Positions 47,647 through 58,051 of a stretch of DNA of 64,000 nt are shown here, in pieces. The notes beneath the pieces are model-generated. The model made no database searches. It had not been told where the DNA came from and saw only the letters and a list, made by a program, of their open reading frames with translations. Both the position numbers and the translations under genes were made by a program. This DNA is from Archivesica marissinica (lineage: Eukaryota > Mollusca > Bivalvia > Venerida > Vesicomyidae). The first letter of the stretch is position 1; each line of letters begins with the position of its first letter. The DNA is taken from NCBI GenBank assembly GCA_014843695.1, contig CM026391.1, forward strand, positions 17,080,383-17,144,382, in the 5' to 3' direction.

Positions 47647-48686
47647 ATCGATTGTGATATGGTAACGTTTTGGCCCTCCATAAATTATATGACTTTATTT
47701 CGCGACCATGACAACCAAAGATAAACATGGTTCTGTGTGTGTACTCCTGCATATCGTATGTTAATTCTGCTCGATTAAACACTACATAGTGATATTGACC
47801 CAATCCAAAACTATATAAAGTAATGATATAAACTTTCCATCAATTTATGGTCGGCATAGGTATCACATTAGCTTGAACTTGTATGCATATGGTACCATAC
47901 GGTTATACCTCTATCATAGAAGACACATTTAAAACAACAGAACACAATCTTATCTGCATGACAATGGTGGGGGGGGGGCGTGTCCTATGATAGAAGTGCA
48001 AGACTTTTGGTGTCTTAAGGAGTGTCTTAAGGATAAAATGTCATAACCCTTAGGAACACTAATCTTTGTCGCTATAGAATGCAGGATAGTACATGCATCT
48101 CCACTAGGAGTGGTTCTACTATACATATAGTTAGTGTACCACAGTACAGGAATCGAAGCGTATGGGTGGTTTGTCTTTTCATTTGGTTGTACAGTATATG
48201 CATCTCGGTTTGGAATGGTCCGTGTGTGTCATAGCGCAGTGCAGGACGCCAGGCTTGGAACATATAACTAAATACAGGTTTCTTTTGAAAAAAAGTCAAA
48301 TAGTCACGTCGAGTGCACCTGATCTGTGACATATTGATGTTGAACATATCCCGAATAAACTTGCGTAGAACATTCAGCCAAGTACATCGATCATGTCGTC
48401 GGGAATGTGGTGCTCCGCCGACCGGGATATATACATATTACATAACTAACTAATCGAGCCCACCTATTGTAATAACTTCATTGTCTATCTGGGTCAGATA
48501 TCTAATTTTCAGCCCATACAATGATACCAAATATGCGATAATTTATGAAATAGCTACATGTACTACAAAGTCCAACGTTAGATATTATTTAAGTTATACT
48601 TATTAAACGAGGATCACTCGGATATATGACAAGTAATTTAAGCAAAATCAGGAAACAGTGTAGGCTACTATTCAAACTAATTCAAT
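47647..48686. other. Upstream region of gene C
   Basis: Homologous to 21990-23025. Identity to the B upstream is high at first and drops towards the gene. It includes the dispersed repeat (47647-47770), a poly-G run near 47970 and the CTATCTGGGTCAG block at 48485-48497. No gene is recognised. Confidence 0.5.
48485..48497 (+). promoter_or_regulatory. Conserved upstream block before gene C
   Basis: CTATCTGGGTCAG lies 190 bases before the start codon of gene C, at nearly the gene B spacing. Confidence 0.35.
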
Positions 48687-51011
48687 ATGGATAGCGACAC
48701 GTCATCGGAATCGTTAACAAGTCAAGTGTTTGGGCTGAAAGACAAAACTACATTGGAAGAAAATGAGAAAATGGACTTAACGCTTGGAAACAAAGAAGAA
48801 ATGATCACAGACAGTGATTTAATCCAAACTCTAGCTTGTAATTATAATAATGATAATATGGAATTAACTAAAACATGTGATGAACATGTAGATGTTGGAG
48901 AAGTCACCATCATGACAACAGAAGGTCAATCAGAAAGCCACAGACAAACACATTCAGACGAAAGCAAGGCGAAAGTCACAGAAGCTGAGCGTCCCACAAT
49001 AGACCATCAACAATCACATTCAGACCAAAACGTGACGAAAGTCGGAGAGGCTGATTATGACCGCCTGGAAGTGGGTGCGATTGGTGGAAACAAAGGAAGT
49101 GATAATAATGAAGAACATGATGAAGACATAAGTAAATCCAAGCACTGCGAACCTTGTCTATTTGATGAAATTGAAGAGGATGCGGTTGCATTTTGTGTAA
49201 TATGTATCGAGTATCTATGTAATGGATGTGCACGTGATCATAGGAGGAGTAAGGTTACAAGAAGCCACAACGTCTTACACAATAATGAGCTGCCGAAAGA
49301 TGCAAGCATTTTCAAAATAATGAAGGGCATGATGTGCTGCTCAGACCATCCCGAAATGGAAGTTTCTTATAAATGCGAGGAACACGACATATTCATCTGT
49401 ATAAAATGTTTGGCGGTGAATCATAGAAAATGTTCTGAGGTTACAGAAGTTTCCAAGGAGCCTGTGTTTCCTAAAAACGACCATGTGGAACCTACTCTGC
49501 ACGATCAGATGAAAACCCTCCATGACAAGACAATTTCCGTCAGGATTTCGAAACAAGAACATATCAGTAGTATGCTACTAGAACAGGCTAATATCACAAA
49601 GGAACGAATGGAATACATTGATTGCATCCAGGAACATCTGTTGAATCTTAGTAAGAAATCTGATATTGAAACAGAAGCCCTTCTAACTAAGGAATTAGTT
49701 GAGTTAGTAAAAAGTGTGAAGGAATGCAGGGAAATAGAAACATCGGAAGTAATGTATATAGAGCTACTTAATGCTGCAATGCAGTATGGTAGTGTTGTTC
49801 AGTTGAATGTGATATGCGAATTAATAAAGAAGAAATCGGATCATTTGATGCACGAATTGAAGGTTCAAGATATAAAGGAAACAGTCCATCTAAAATTCGA
49901 GAAGAATACACATTTCATAGACGTGACATTGATGGGGAATGTTTTAGTAGTCCGGGGTGAGAAGAAAGAAGGGATACAAACTGATAACCCAGAAAAACAA
50001 ATAAACATGGAATGTTCGAGCGATGCAGTGGACGATTCGATTCTGCCCGACTTAAATAATCAGACAATGAAGGCAGAAAACAAGGTCAGAAAAGCAGTGG
50101 AGCAGCAAGTGGATCAGCAAAATAATATACCTTTAATGCAATGTCAGCTAAGTAGAACTGGAGCAATGTATGCCATACGTCACAATGGAGACGGAGAGGT
50201 GTGTAGTATAAGCGAAATCGTCGTTTTGTCAGATGGGCGACTTGCTGTGGTTGACGGAAACAACGGTAATATCAAAGTTCTCAATCCAGACTTTTCAATA
50301 GCATTTGTATGTGAATTGATGAACATGCCTCTAGAGTTGTGCCAAATATCCGACACAATATTGGTTATCATTTATTTCGAAACGAAGAGGGTGAATAGAT
50401 ATAGTTTATGTGATGACAGGATCATTGGAATTGGAGGATTCGCCACGAAACTGTCCCCGATCAGTATTGACAAATGCAATGACAATGTTGTCATACTATT
50501 TACTGATGTTATAGAGTATTGCTGTAGCAACCATTGTACATGTATAATTGAAGTACAAATACGCAATGTAAACACTGGACCCATACTTCAGACAATAACT
50601 GAGTTTAATAGTAAGTCATCAAGAGAAATGATCTTGGTACATCCAACCCGCATTCGTGTTAGGTCAGCTGAAATGGAATCATACCTGATCTCGGAAGATA
50701 ATAAGCTAACCTGGTTTGAATTAGACACAAATAATGATGAATGCTTCAAAGCAACGTGGTTCTACAGGAGTTACAAAGACAACCATATAGCTGGCATATA
50801 CGACATTACCATGGACAGTGAATGTAACATATATGTTTGTGGACAACATTCCAGAAATATTCACCAGATTTCGGGTGAAAACGGCATGAAAAACAGGGTT
50901 CTATTATCGATTTCCGGAAGGCCCACATCGGTGTCTGTTGACGATAAACGGAGACATCTGATAGTTGGATATGACCATGATGATTGTATCCACGTTGTTC
51001 CATTCGTATAA
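48687..51011 (+). CDS. Gene C: B/A chimeric TRIM-like protein
   Basis: Single exon, 774 residues. Residues 1 to about 395 follow gene B: MDSDTSSESL start, duplicated HSD motif, B-box 1 from C154 and B-box 2 from C218. From about residue 411 it follows gene A (DVTLMGNVLVV, EGIQTDNPEKQ, MQCQLSRT) through the propeller, and its first 180 bases of 3' flank are also A-like. The join lies in a stretch identical in all paralogs. All zinc ligands are present, so the protein should fold. One patch (about 50507-50546) differs strongly from A at the same length. The role is inferred as for A and B, with a B-type sensor/adaptor half on an A-type propeller. Confidence 0.9.
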   Translation: MDSDTSSESLTSQVFGLKDKTTLEENEKMDLTLGNKEEMITDSDLIQTLACNYNNDNMELTKTCDEHVDVGEVTIMTTEGQSESHRQTHSDESKAKVTEAERPTIDHQQSHSDQNVTKVGEADYDRLEVGAIGGNKGSDNNEEHDEDISKSKHCEPCLFDEIEEDAVAFCVICIEYLCNGCARDHRRSKVTRSHNVLHNNELPKDASIFKIMKGMMCCSDHPEMEVSYKCEEHDIFICIKCLAVNHRKCSEVTEVSKEPVFPKNDHVEPTLHDQMKTLHDKTISVRISKQEHISSMLLEQANITKERMEYIDCIQEHLLNLSKKSDIETEALLTKELVELVKSVKECREIETSEVMYIELLNAAMQYGSVVQLNVICELIKKKSDHLMHELKVQDIKETVHLKFEKNTHFIDVTLMGNVLVVRGEKKEGIQTDNPEKQINMECSSDAVDDSILPDLNNQTMKAENKVRKAVEQQVDQQNNIPLMQCQLSRTGAMYAIRHNGDGEVCSISEIVVLSDGRLAVVDGNNGNIKVLNPDFSIAFVCELMNMPLELCQISDTILVIIYFETKRVNRYSLCDDRIIGIGGFATKLSPISIDKCNDNVVILFTDVIEYCCSNHCTCIIEVQIRNVNTGPILQTITEFNSKSSREMILVHPTRIRVRSAEMESYLISEDNKLTWFELDTNNDECFKATWFYRSYKDNHIAGIYDITMDSECNIYVCGQHSRNIHQISGENGMKNRVLLSISGRPTSVSVDDKRRHLIVGYDHDDCIHVVPFV

Positions 51012-51320
51012 GTTAATACTTGTTCGTGAATTGTTGATATAACGTTGACTAAGCATATTGTATTTAAGCTGTATATGCTATTGTAGCTAATCAATAACAA
51101 TAAGTTACTTTCTGTTAGATACACATACCTTATGAAGCTGCCACAACTTCCAAGATGTGCTAGAAATTGAAGCAAAAACAAATACATGTACTTTGGTTTA
51201 AACAGTATTTATTTCAATAAATTTACATGTATAACACAAAAAAATGTTACAAATTACATAAATTGTGAATGGTTTGGATTGGAAAACAAGTTTTCAGAAA
51301 ACTTATATTAATTCCTCTCC
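51012..51320. other. A-like 3' flank then a novel junction
   Basis: 51012-51190 matches the 3' flank of A1/A2. 51193-51320 matches nothing else seen here and carries AATAAA at 51216-51221, a possible poly(A) signal for gene C. Pseudogene D starts directly afterwards. Confidence 0.5.
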
Positions 51321-52938
51321 AAGCATTTTCAAAATAATGAAGGGCTGGTGTGCTGCTCAGACCGTCCCGAAATGGAAGTTTCTTATTAATGCGAGGAACA
51401 CGACATATTCATCTGTATAAGATGTTTGGCGGTGAATCATAGAAAATGTTCTGAGGTTACAGAAGTTTCCAAGGAGCCAGCGTTTCCTAACAACGACCAC
51501 GTGGAACCTACTCTGCACGATCAGATGAAAACCCTCCATGACAAGACAATTTCCGTCAGGATTTCGAAACAAGAAAATATCAGTAGTATGCTTCTAGAAC
51601 AGGCTAATATCACAAAGGAACGAATGGAATACATTGATTGCATCCAGGAACATCTGTTGAATCTTAGTAAGAAATCTGATATTGAAACAGAAGCCCTTCT
51701 AACTAAGGAATTAGTTGAGTTAGTAAAAAGTGTGAAGGAATGTAGGGAAATAGAAACATCGGAAGTAATGTATATAGAGCTACTTAATGCTGCAATGCAG
51801 TATGGTAGTGTTGTTCAGTTGAATGTGATATGCGAATTAATAAAGAAGAAAGCGGACCATTTGATGCACTAATTGAAGGCTCAAGATATAAAGGAAATAG
51901 TCCATCTAAAATTCGAGAAGAATACACATTTCATAGACATGACATTTGTGGGGAATGTTTTCATAGTCCAGGGTGAGATGAAAGATGACATACAAAGTGA
52001 TAAACAAGACAAGCAAGTAAACATGGAAAGTTCAAGCGATGCAGTGGACGAGTTGATTCAGCCAGATATAAATAATCAGACATTGAAGACAGAAAACAAC
52101 GCCAGGAGCGCAGTGGGCAAGCAAGTAGATCAGCATAATCATTTTCCTTTACTTCGTAGAACTAGAACATTGTATGACATACATAATGATGGTGATAGGT
52201 ACAACTGTTCTATAAGTGGAATTTTGTCAGATGGACGGCTTGTTGTAGCTGACGTCAAGAACAAAAATATCAAAGTTCTCAATCCTGACTTTTCAGTAGC
52301 ATTTGTACATGAACTGAATGATGCGCCTATAGATATGTGCCAGACTTCGGACAAACATTTGGTTATTGTGTGTAACGATAGGAAGAATGTGACTAGGTAT
52401 ATAGTACATGAGCAGTCGATCGTTGAAGACGGAGTGTTCCCCACGAAACGATATCCTATCAGTATTGACAAATGCAAGGAGAATGTTGTCATATTATTTT
52501 CAGACGAGAAAAGGAATACAGAAATAAAGAGTGACAGAGATATAATTGAAGTACAAATACGCAATGCGACAAACGGGTCGGTCATTTCGAAAACAAGTGA
52601 ATATAAAACGAAATCATCCCGTAAACTAGTATTAGCGAACACAAACCGAATTCGAGTTGTACCATCATACCCTCTGGAATACCTGATCTCTGAAACTAAT
52701 CAAATGGTGTGTCTTGGTAATAGCTACAAGGCGAAATGGTTCTATAAAAGCTACAGAGACAGGGCTATTGATGGTATCACAGATATTGCAATGGACATGG
52801 ACAAGAACATATATGTTTGTGGATTCTCCTCAAGAAACATTCACCAAGTTTCAAGTGAAAACTTCAAGCAAAACCGGGTTATATTGTCGGTACCCGGCAA
52901 GCCGATGTCTATGTGTGTTGACCATGTAAGAAGACTGA
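51321..52938 (+). pseudogene. Pseudogene D: truncated, B-like TRIM-like gene
   Basis: This corresponds to gene B from about residue 206 to near the end, lacking the start, B-box 1 and the last 18 or so codons. Damage seen is a one-base loss near 51345 (GGCTGGTGTGC for GGCATGATGTGC), TAA in place of AAA near 51387, and TAA at 51870-51872 in place of a GAA/AAA codon. There is also a six-base in-frame loss before LSDGRL. The remaining propeller frame (51873-52938) is otherwise open, which suggests recent decay. Similarity to B stops after AAGACTG. Confidence 0.85.
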
Positions 52939-53224
52939 ATTTAAAACGCAACTCAACACGACCTTACGGTGTCGTAGTGCCGTAAAACCCAACTCAATCA
53001 GCAGCGCTATATGACCAATATGTGTCACTGTGCCGTTCAACGGTTGATCAACCGATCGGCACTGTACCTACATATTGATAATTCGACACGTCACATGATA
53101 GTCTTTGTGACGACATAGTCTGTTAGTGACGTAGATATTTGTCATAAAACATTTTCTTTTGGCATAACTAGATCAGCTTGAGTAGTGAATAGTCGCTACA
53201 AGTAAATATCATGGATGAACTTAA
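52939..53224. other. Junction sequence before the inverted OTU module
   Basis: No match to the rest of the window was seen. A short frame at 53212 (MDELKQLQSSLKN) is in another frame than the OTU coding sequence and stops after 28 codons. It may be the old start of the OTU gene, now frameshifted, with this stretch as its 5' region. Confidence 0.4.
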
Positions 53225-54272
53225 ACAATTGCAGTCATCACTCAAAAACACAGCCCACAGCATGGGTGGCAATCCTTTAAATTTAGGGTTTTATTGAACT
53301 CAAAGACTTTAAAAACTGGTTGCAGTAAAAGTTTGGCTTCAGCAGAAGTTGCGAAATTACTGCATGACGAGATATCGTCTTTCGTTTACCCGGTGGATGC
53401 CCCAAGCAGTTTCAAACCTGTCCAAACTTATGGTGATGGCAATTGTTTTCACAGAGCAATATCAAGAGTTGTTTTTGGTACTGAAGACAGGCATATTGAA
53501 GTTCGTATGAGTATAGTGTTTGAGTTGGTTGTAAACTTTAAAAGGTATGTGTTACGGGACACGTATAGCACAGTGTCTTCAACAACAATATCTAGTCTAC
53601 AATGCATAATAGAGTATTCCGTGTCTGATGAAGCTCTGACACCAAAGGACATCGAAGTCTCTTCAGAATGAAATTATGAAGTCTGTTTCGTCAGGTGTGT
53701 ACTCTTCCCTGGTCCATTTTTTCGCTGCAGCTAATGCCAGTAACCGCCCCATCTGTAGTATCTAACCGGTGGTGCAGAATGTGGGTGTGAACAGGGATAT
53801 ATATTGATACACAATCAAATGATAAGCCCACTTCATAATGATTAACCCCCAGGACCCCCAGTCTACATTATGTGGACCCACACAGAAAATGCCGATCCTG
53901 TAAATTGGATACCAAACCATTTTGTGCCGTGCCTTCCCCTACCGGAATTGGTATTCACAAATGATGGCGAACCTTTGAAGCATCAGAATAAACAAAAAAG
54001 TGAAAGCCCAAAATATGACACCAGTGAACCACCGCTGAAGAAACACCAGCATGAACATAAAAGTGAAAGCCCAAAGTGTGACAACGGTGAATCACAGGGA
54101 TTCGGCACGTTTGTGGGTACTAGTATATATATTTAAGTAAATATATATACTAGTACCCCCAAACGTGCCGAATCCCTGTGAGGTGAATCACCTCTGAAGA
54201 AACACCAGAATGAACAGAAAAGTGAAAGCCCAAAGTGTGACAACAGTGAACCACCGCTGATGAAGCAATTAG
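53225..54272 (+). pseudogene. OTU-like module, inverted copy
   Basis: This is the best preserved version of the OTU module. The frame 53225-53671 contains WQSFKFRVL, YGDGNCFHRAISRVVFG and EYSVSDEALTPKDIE, with an intact codon where copies 1 and 2 have TAG. A two-base loss after KDIE, a TAA near 53842 and a nine-base duplication in the proline stretch then break it. IMWTHTENADPVNW and IPNHFVP follow at 53870. A small palindromic MITE interrupts the lysine-rich tail. DGNC and the NHF histidine fit an OTU cysteine protease. Confidence 0.6.
54092..54181. mobile_element. 90-bp near-perfect palindromic MITE
   Basis: The left arm begins TCACAGGGATTCGGCACG and the right arm ends CGTGCCGAATCCCTGTGA. 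The arms meet at ATATTTAAGTAAATAT. The only clear arm mismatch is GTTTGTGGG against CCCCCAAAC. It is flanked by GGTGAA, extendable to GGTGAATCA, on both sides. Copies 1 and 2 have a single GGTGAATCA at the same place, so the empty site is known. Confidence 0.8.
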
Positions 54273-54280
54273 ATTAGATT

Positions 54281-54684
54281 ATATGACAAATATTGAGAAA
54301 TTAAATTTTATCAGAAATCAACCGTCTCCAGAATCTCTATCTAATTTGAAACGACAGCCTACTGCCAAGGGCAAAAACGAACAATTGAAGAGAAAAAATG
54401 CTATCATTCCAGCCGTCTTGGATTAAGTAATTCAAGTGGCTTACGTACAGTACCACTTTGGGCGGCGGGCTGTGTATGTACTGTGTATTGTTTCCGCAAC
54501 GGGATATGAAACACCAGGAGACATTTGTGACAATTCAATTTTACATCATATAAAATGCCCTTGGAAAAGATTCGTATCTGCTAAAACACGAACATTCCGA
54601 GCACCATATGTGTGCAAAGAAGGAGCTAAAGACAGCCAAGCAAAGCATAGAAAAGCCAACCACAACCTTGCCATACAAAATTAA
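54281..54684 (+). pseudogene. Coding fragments after the inverted OTU module
   Basis: Two short frames are present. 54281-54424 reads MTNIEKLNFIRNQPSPESL and on to IPAVLD. 54436-54684 reads GYETPGDICDNSILHHIK, WKRFVSAKTRTFRAPYVC and AKHRKANHNLAIQN. The second matches the fragments at 7753 and 32316. The match to copy 2 ends at GTCAAGCT near 54722, then joins sequence matching 29.80-29.84 kb in reverse. Confidence 0.4.
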
Positions 54685-54722
54685 CGAATAAAACAAAGCA
54701 ATTTATGACAGAAATGTCAAGC

Positions 54723-54933
54723 TCATATAGCCTATTGTATTTAAGTCATTTTCACTATTGGTGAACAGAAAACATATTTGTTTTGATCGCGATATAAGGT
54801 CAAATAGTAATGGAGGACCAACACGTTACCATTACACAATCAGTCTTACGGGCTTTTTAACAGCTTCTGACAATAATTCCGTAAATGGCCAAGTTTAGAG
54901 CACGGCTCCCCTGTAGATCTATCTATTTATCTA
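54723..54933 (-). repeat. Inverted copy of 29.38-29.55 kb with empty SINE site
   Basis: This matches the reverse complement of 29375-29558 and 29791-29840, without the SINE. The single CTATTGGTGA is at 54755-54764. GATA-type repeats (CTATCTATTTATCTATC) lie next to the foldback terminus. Confidence 0.75.
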
Positions 54934-55295
54934 TCTTCCTTTTATGTCGAACACCTCGCGGGGACGTAGACATGTTGTGCGTCAAAAACCGCAAAGAAGT
55001 TAAAAGTATGAGTAGTTAAAAGCATAATTTAAGAAAGTAGTGACAATAAGTTGTGGTAAAAGTTTAAAAGCAGCTGCGCAGAACAACTAGGGACTGGCAT
55101 GATCAATATGGCAAACTGCCGTATTGATCATGGCAGCCCTAATTGTTCTGCCCAGCTGCTTTTAAACTCTTAACCCAACTTAATTGTCATTACTTTCTTA
55201 TATTTATGCTGTTAACTAGTATAGTCATACTTTTTAACTTCTTCGGTTTGACGCGCAACATGTCTACATCCCCGTGGGGGTGACATTAGAGGAAG
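54934..55295. mobile_element. Foldback MITE, inverted copy
   Basis: This is the inverted duplicate of 28996-29374. The ends read CTTCCTTTTATGTCGAACAC and, at the right, TGACATTAGAGGAAG. The central hairpin is shorter (one GATCAATATGGC unit fewer) and so more symmetric. Confidence 0.8.
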
Positions 55296-55488
55296 TTAGA
55301 TATGTTATTATTAGGAAAATAACGGAAAACACAGATGGATACATGATAAATTTGTCTTGTGACATTTGCATCTATAGTATTGTCTAATAGTAAACACATT
55401 GGTTTGCGTAGATAGCTAGATAATAATAACCATAGCAATATTGCAAACAGTGACCAAATATATGATTCGCCGGCGGCCCGGAAAAAAC

Positions 55489-55775
55489 GAATCCGTGGTC
55501 AAGTGGTTAACATGCTGGACAGGTAATACAGGAATCGCAGGTTTGATCATCGGCCACACCATACTAAGCTGACTAATTACCCAGAACATGTATTTCAGAT
55601 ACATTTTAATATAGATTAAGTAACGTACATGTGCTATACACCTTGCACGCATAGGTACCATTCGAGTCTTTGGAGCGAGGCTCTGTGTATATTGATCAGT
55701 GCACTATCCTCCTAAACCTTAAATAACCAATCTCCTTAAAATTAAGAGGAAGCGTCGATAAATAAACGCAAACAA
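55489..55775 (+). mobile_element. tRNA-like SINE, second family, inverted copy
   Basis: AATCCGTGGTCAAGTGGTTA, CTGGACAGGTAATACAG and CGCAGGTTTGATCAT run in plus orientation. It is the duplicate of 28519-28802. Confidence 0.6.
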
Positions 55776-56015
55776 CACACAGGTTATGACGTCTGTTTAT
55801 GTAGAACATATATAATAAAATACAAACTATGTATTATTACATGTACTTATTTCTTGGCAATTAGTGTCGCACATATCGGATAATATTATTGACATTCAAC
55901 AGCATATATATAATATGCATAATGTACGATTCGGCGAGCACACTGTTAGTTCTTGTCATCATCAGGAAAACAGATTTATATGAATTATATACTATTCGTT
56001 ATACATGTATTAAAT

Positions 56016-56637
56016 GTATGTATGTGTATTAAATGTATGTATTAAATGTATGTATGTGTATTAAATGTATGTATGTGTATTAAATGTATGTATGTGTATT
56101 AAATGTATGTATGTGTATTAAATGTATGTATGTGTATTAAATGTATATATGTGTATTAAATGTATGTATGTGTATTAAATGTATGTATGTGTATTAAATG
56201 TATATATGTGTATTAAATGTATGTATGTGTATTAAATGTATGTATGTGTATTAAATGTATGTATGTGTATTAAATGTATGTATGTGTATTAAATGTAGGT
56301 ATGTGTATTAAATGTATGTATGTGTATTAAATATATGTATGTGTATTAAATGTATATATGTGTATTAAATGTATGTATGTGTATTAAATGTATGTATGTG
56401 TATTAAATGTATGTATGTGTATTAAATGTATGTATGTGTATTAAATGTATGTATGTGTATTAAATGTATGTATGTGTATTAAATGTATATATGTGTATTA
56501 AATGTATGTATGTGTATTAAATGTTATTAAATGTATGTATGTGTATTAAATGTATGTATGTGTATTAAATGTATGTGTATTAAATGTATGTATGTGTATT
56601 AAATGTATATATGTGTATTAAATGTATGTATGTGTAT
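56016..56637 (+). repeat. 19-bp minisatellite array, about 32 units, private to the inverted copy
   Basis: Units are ATTAAATGTATGTATGTGT, with ATATATG variants and a few shortened units near 56520 and 56570. The matching site in the other arm (28253-28290) has only one TTAATACATG-type stretch, so the array grew after the duplication. Confidence 0.95.
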
Positions 56638-56671
56638 GCCATATAAGTTCAAATATGACTCTGAGACCACA

Positions 56672-57430
56672 ATAGTTGGTAGGCTACACACCACAACAGT
56701 TAGTAGGCTACACACCACACTAGTTGGTAGGCTACACACCACAACAGTTGTTAGGCTACACACCACAACAGTTGGTAGGCTACACACCACAACAGTTGGT
56801 AGGCTACACACCACAACAGTTGGTAGGCTACACACCACAACAGTTGGTAGGCTACACACCACAACAGTTGGTAGGCTACACACCACAACAGTTGGTAGGC
56901 TACACACCACAATAGTTTGTAGGCTACACACCACAATAGTTGGTAGGCTGCACACCACAACAGTTGGTAGGCTACACACCACAACAGTTGGTAGGCTATA
57001 CACCACAACATTTGGTAGGCTACACACCACAACAGTTGGTAGGCTACACACCACAACAGTTGGTAGGCAACACACCACGATAGTTGGTAGGCTACACATC
57101 ACAATAGCTGGTAGGCTACACACCACAATAGTTGGTAGGCTACACACCACAACAGTTGGTAGGCTACACACCACAATAGATGGTAAGCTACACACCACAA
57201 CAGTTGGTAGGCTACACACCACAACAGTTGGTAGGCAACACACCACGACAGTTGGTAGGCTACACATCACAATAGCTGGTAGGCTACACACCACAATAGT
57301 TGGTAGGCTACACACCACAACAGTTGGTAGGCTACACACCACAACAGTTGATAGGCTACACACCACAATAATTGGTAGGCTACACACCACAACAGTTGGT
57401 AGGCTACACAACACAACAGTTGGTACACAC
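56672..57430 (-). repeat. 24-bp minisatellite array, inverted copy, about 32 units
   Basis: This is the reverse complement of the array at 26008-28252, but only a third as long. It has a higher-order segment around CAACACACCACGATAG (57067 and 57237). Open frames on both strands come from the 24-bp period. Confidence 0.96.
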
Positions 57431-58051
57431 TACTTATTGATTCTAAACACATTCGAAATACAAAATGATATGCATATATAATAACAATAATTGTCACCTG
57501 TGCATTATATTGCTAGTAAAGTACTGATATATGCCAACTAATATGGGACAGGGGATCGGTACGGAATTGGGATGTCCGTACTGTTATATGGAATAGGTGG
57601 TGAGTATGGAAATGGAAATGAGCATCTCGATTTCTGCATGTTCACGGAGTAAACAGCTTCACATGTGCACTTCAATAACATCTTCTTTGAAATACCGAAT
57701 TACACTTTCCTAATGGGCTAGTAATATAATTAGTAATTCCGAGAATGAGCTAACCTAACATAACATTACTACCTTGTCCAATTAATGCGAAGAGTAGCAC
57801 CCGATTTAAAGATTGATAAAACCGATCTTTATAATGTACTTGTACTGTGTTAAAACAAATTACGTAAGGTATGAAATAAATATACGATGTCGACAATGGT
57901 TCACTATTTCCGCTATCTTCCAGGCGAGTTAATTAAACTATTGCTGGCCTTGCCAAGTGACATACTCATGTACCGATTACTCACGCACGCACGCACACGT
58001 ATAATCCATAAAAAGCAACGGTATATAATTGATGAGCAATTGTGTTTCTGA
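57431..58051. other. 3' flank of gene E
   Basis: Aligns in reverse with 25321-26007 with scattered differences. The GT/GC microsatellite is reduced to ACGCACGCACGCACAC near 57982. No gene is seen. Confidence 0.6.
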
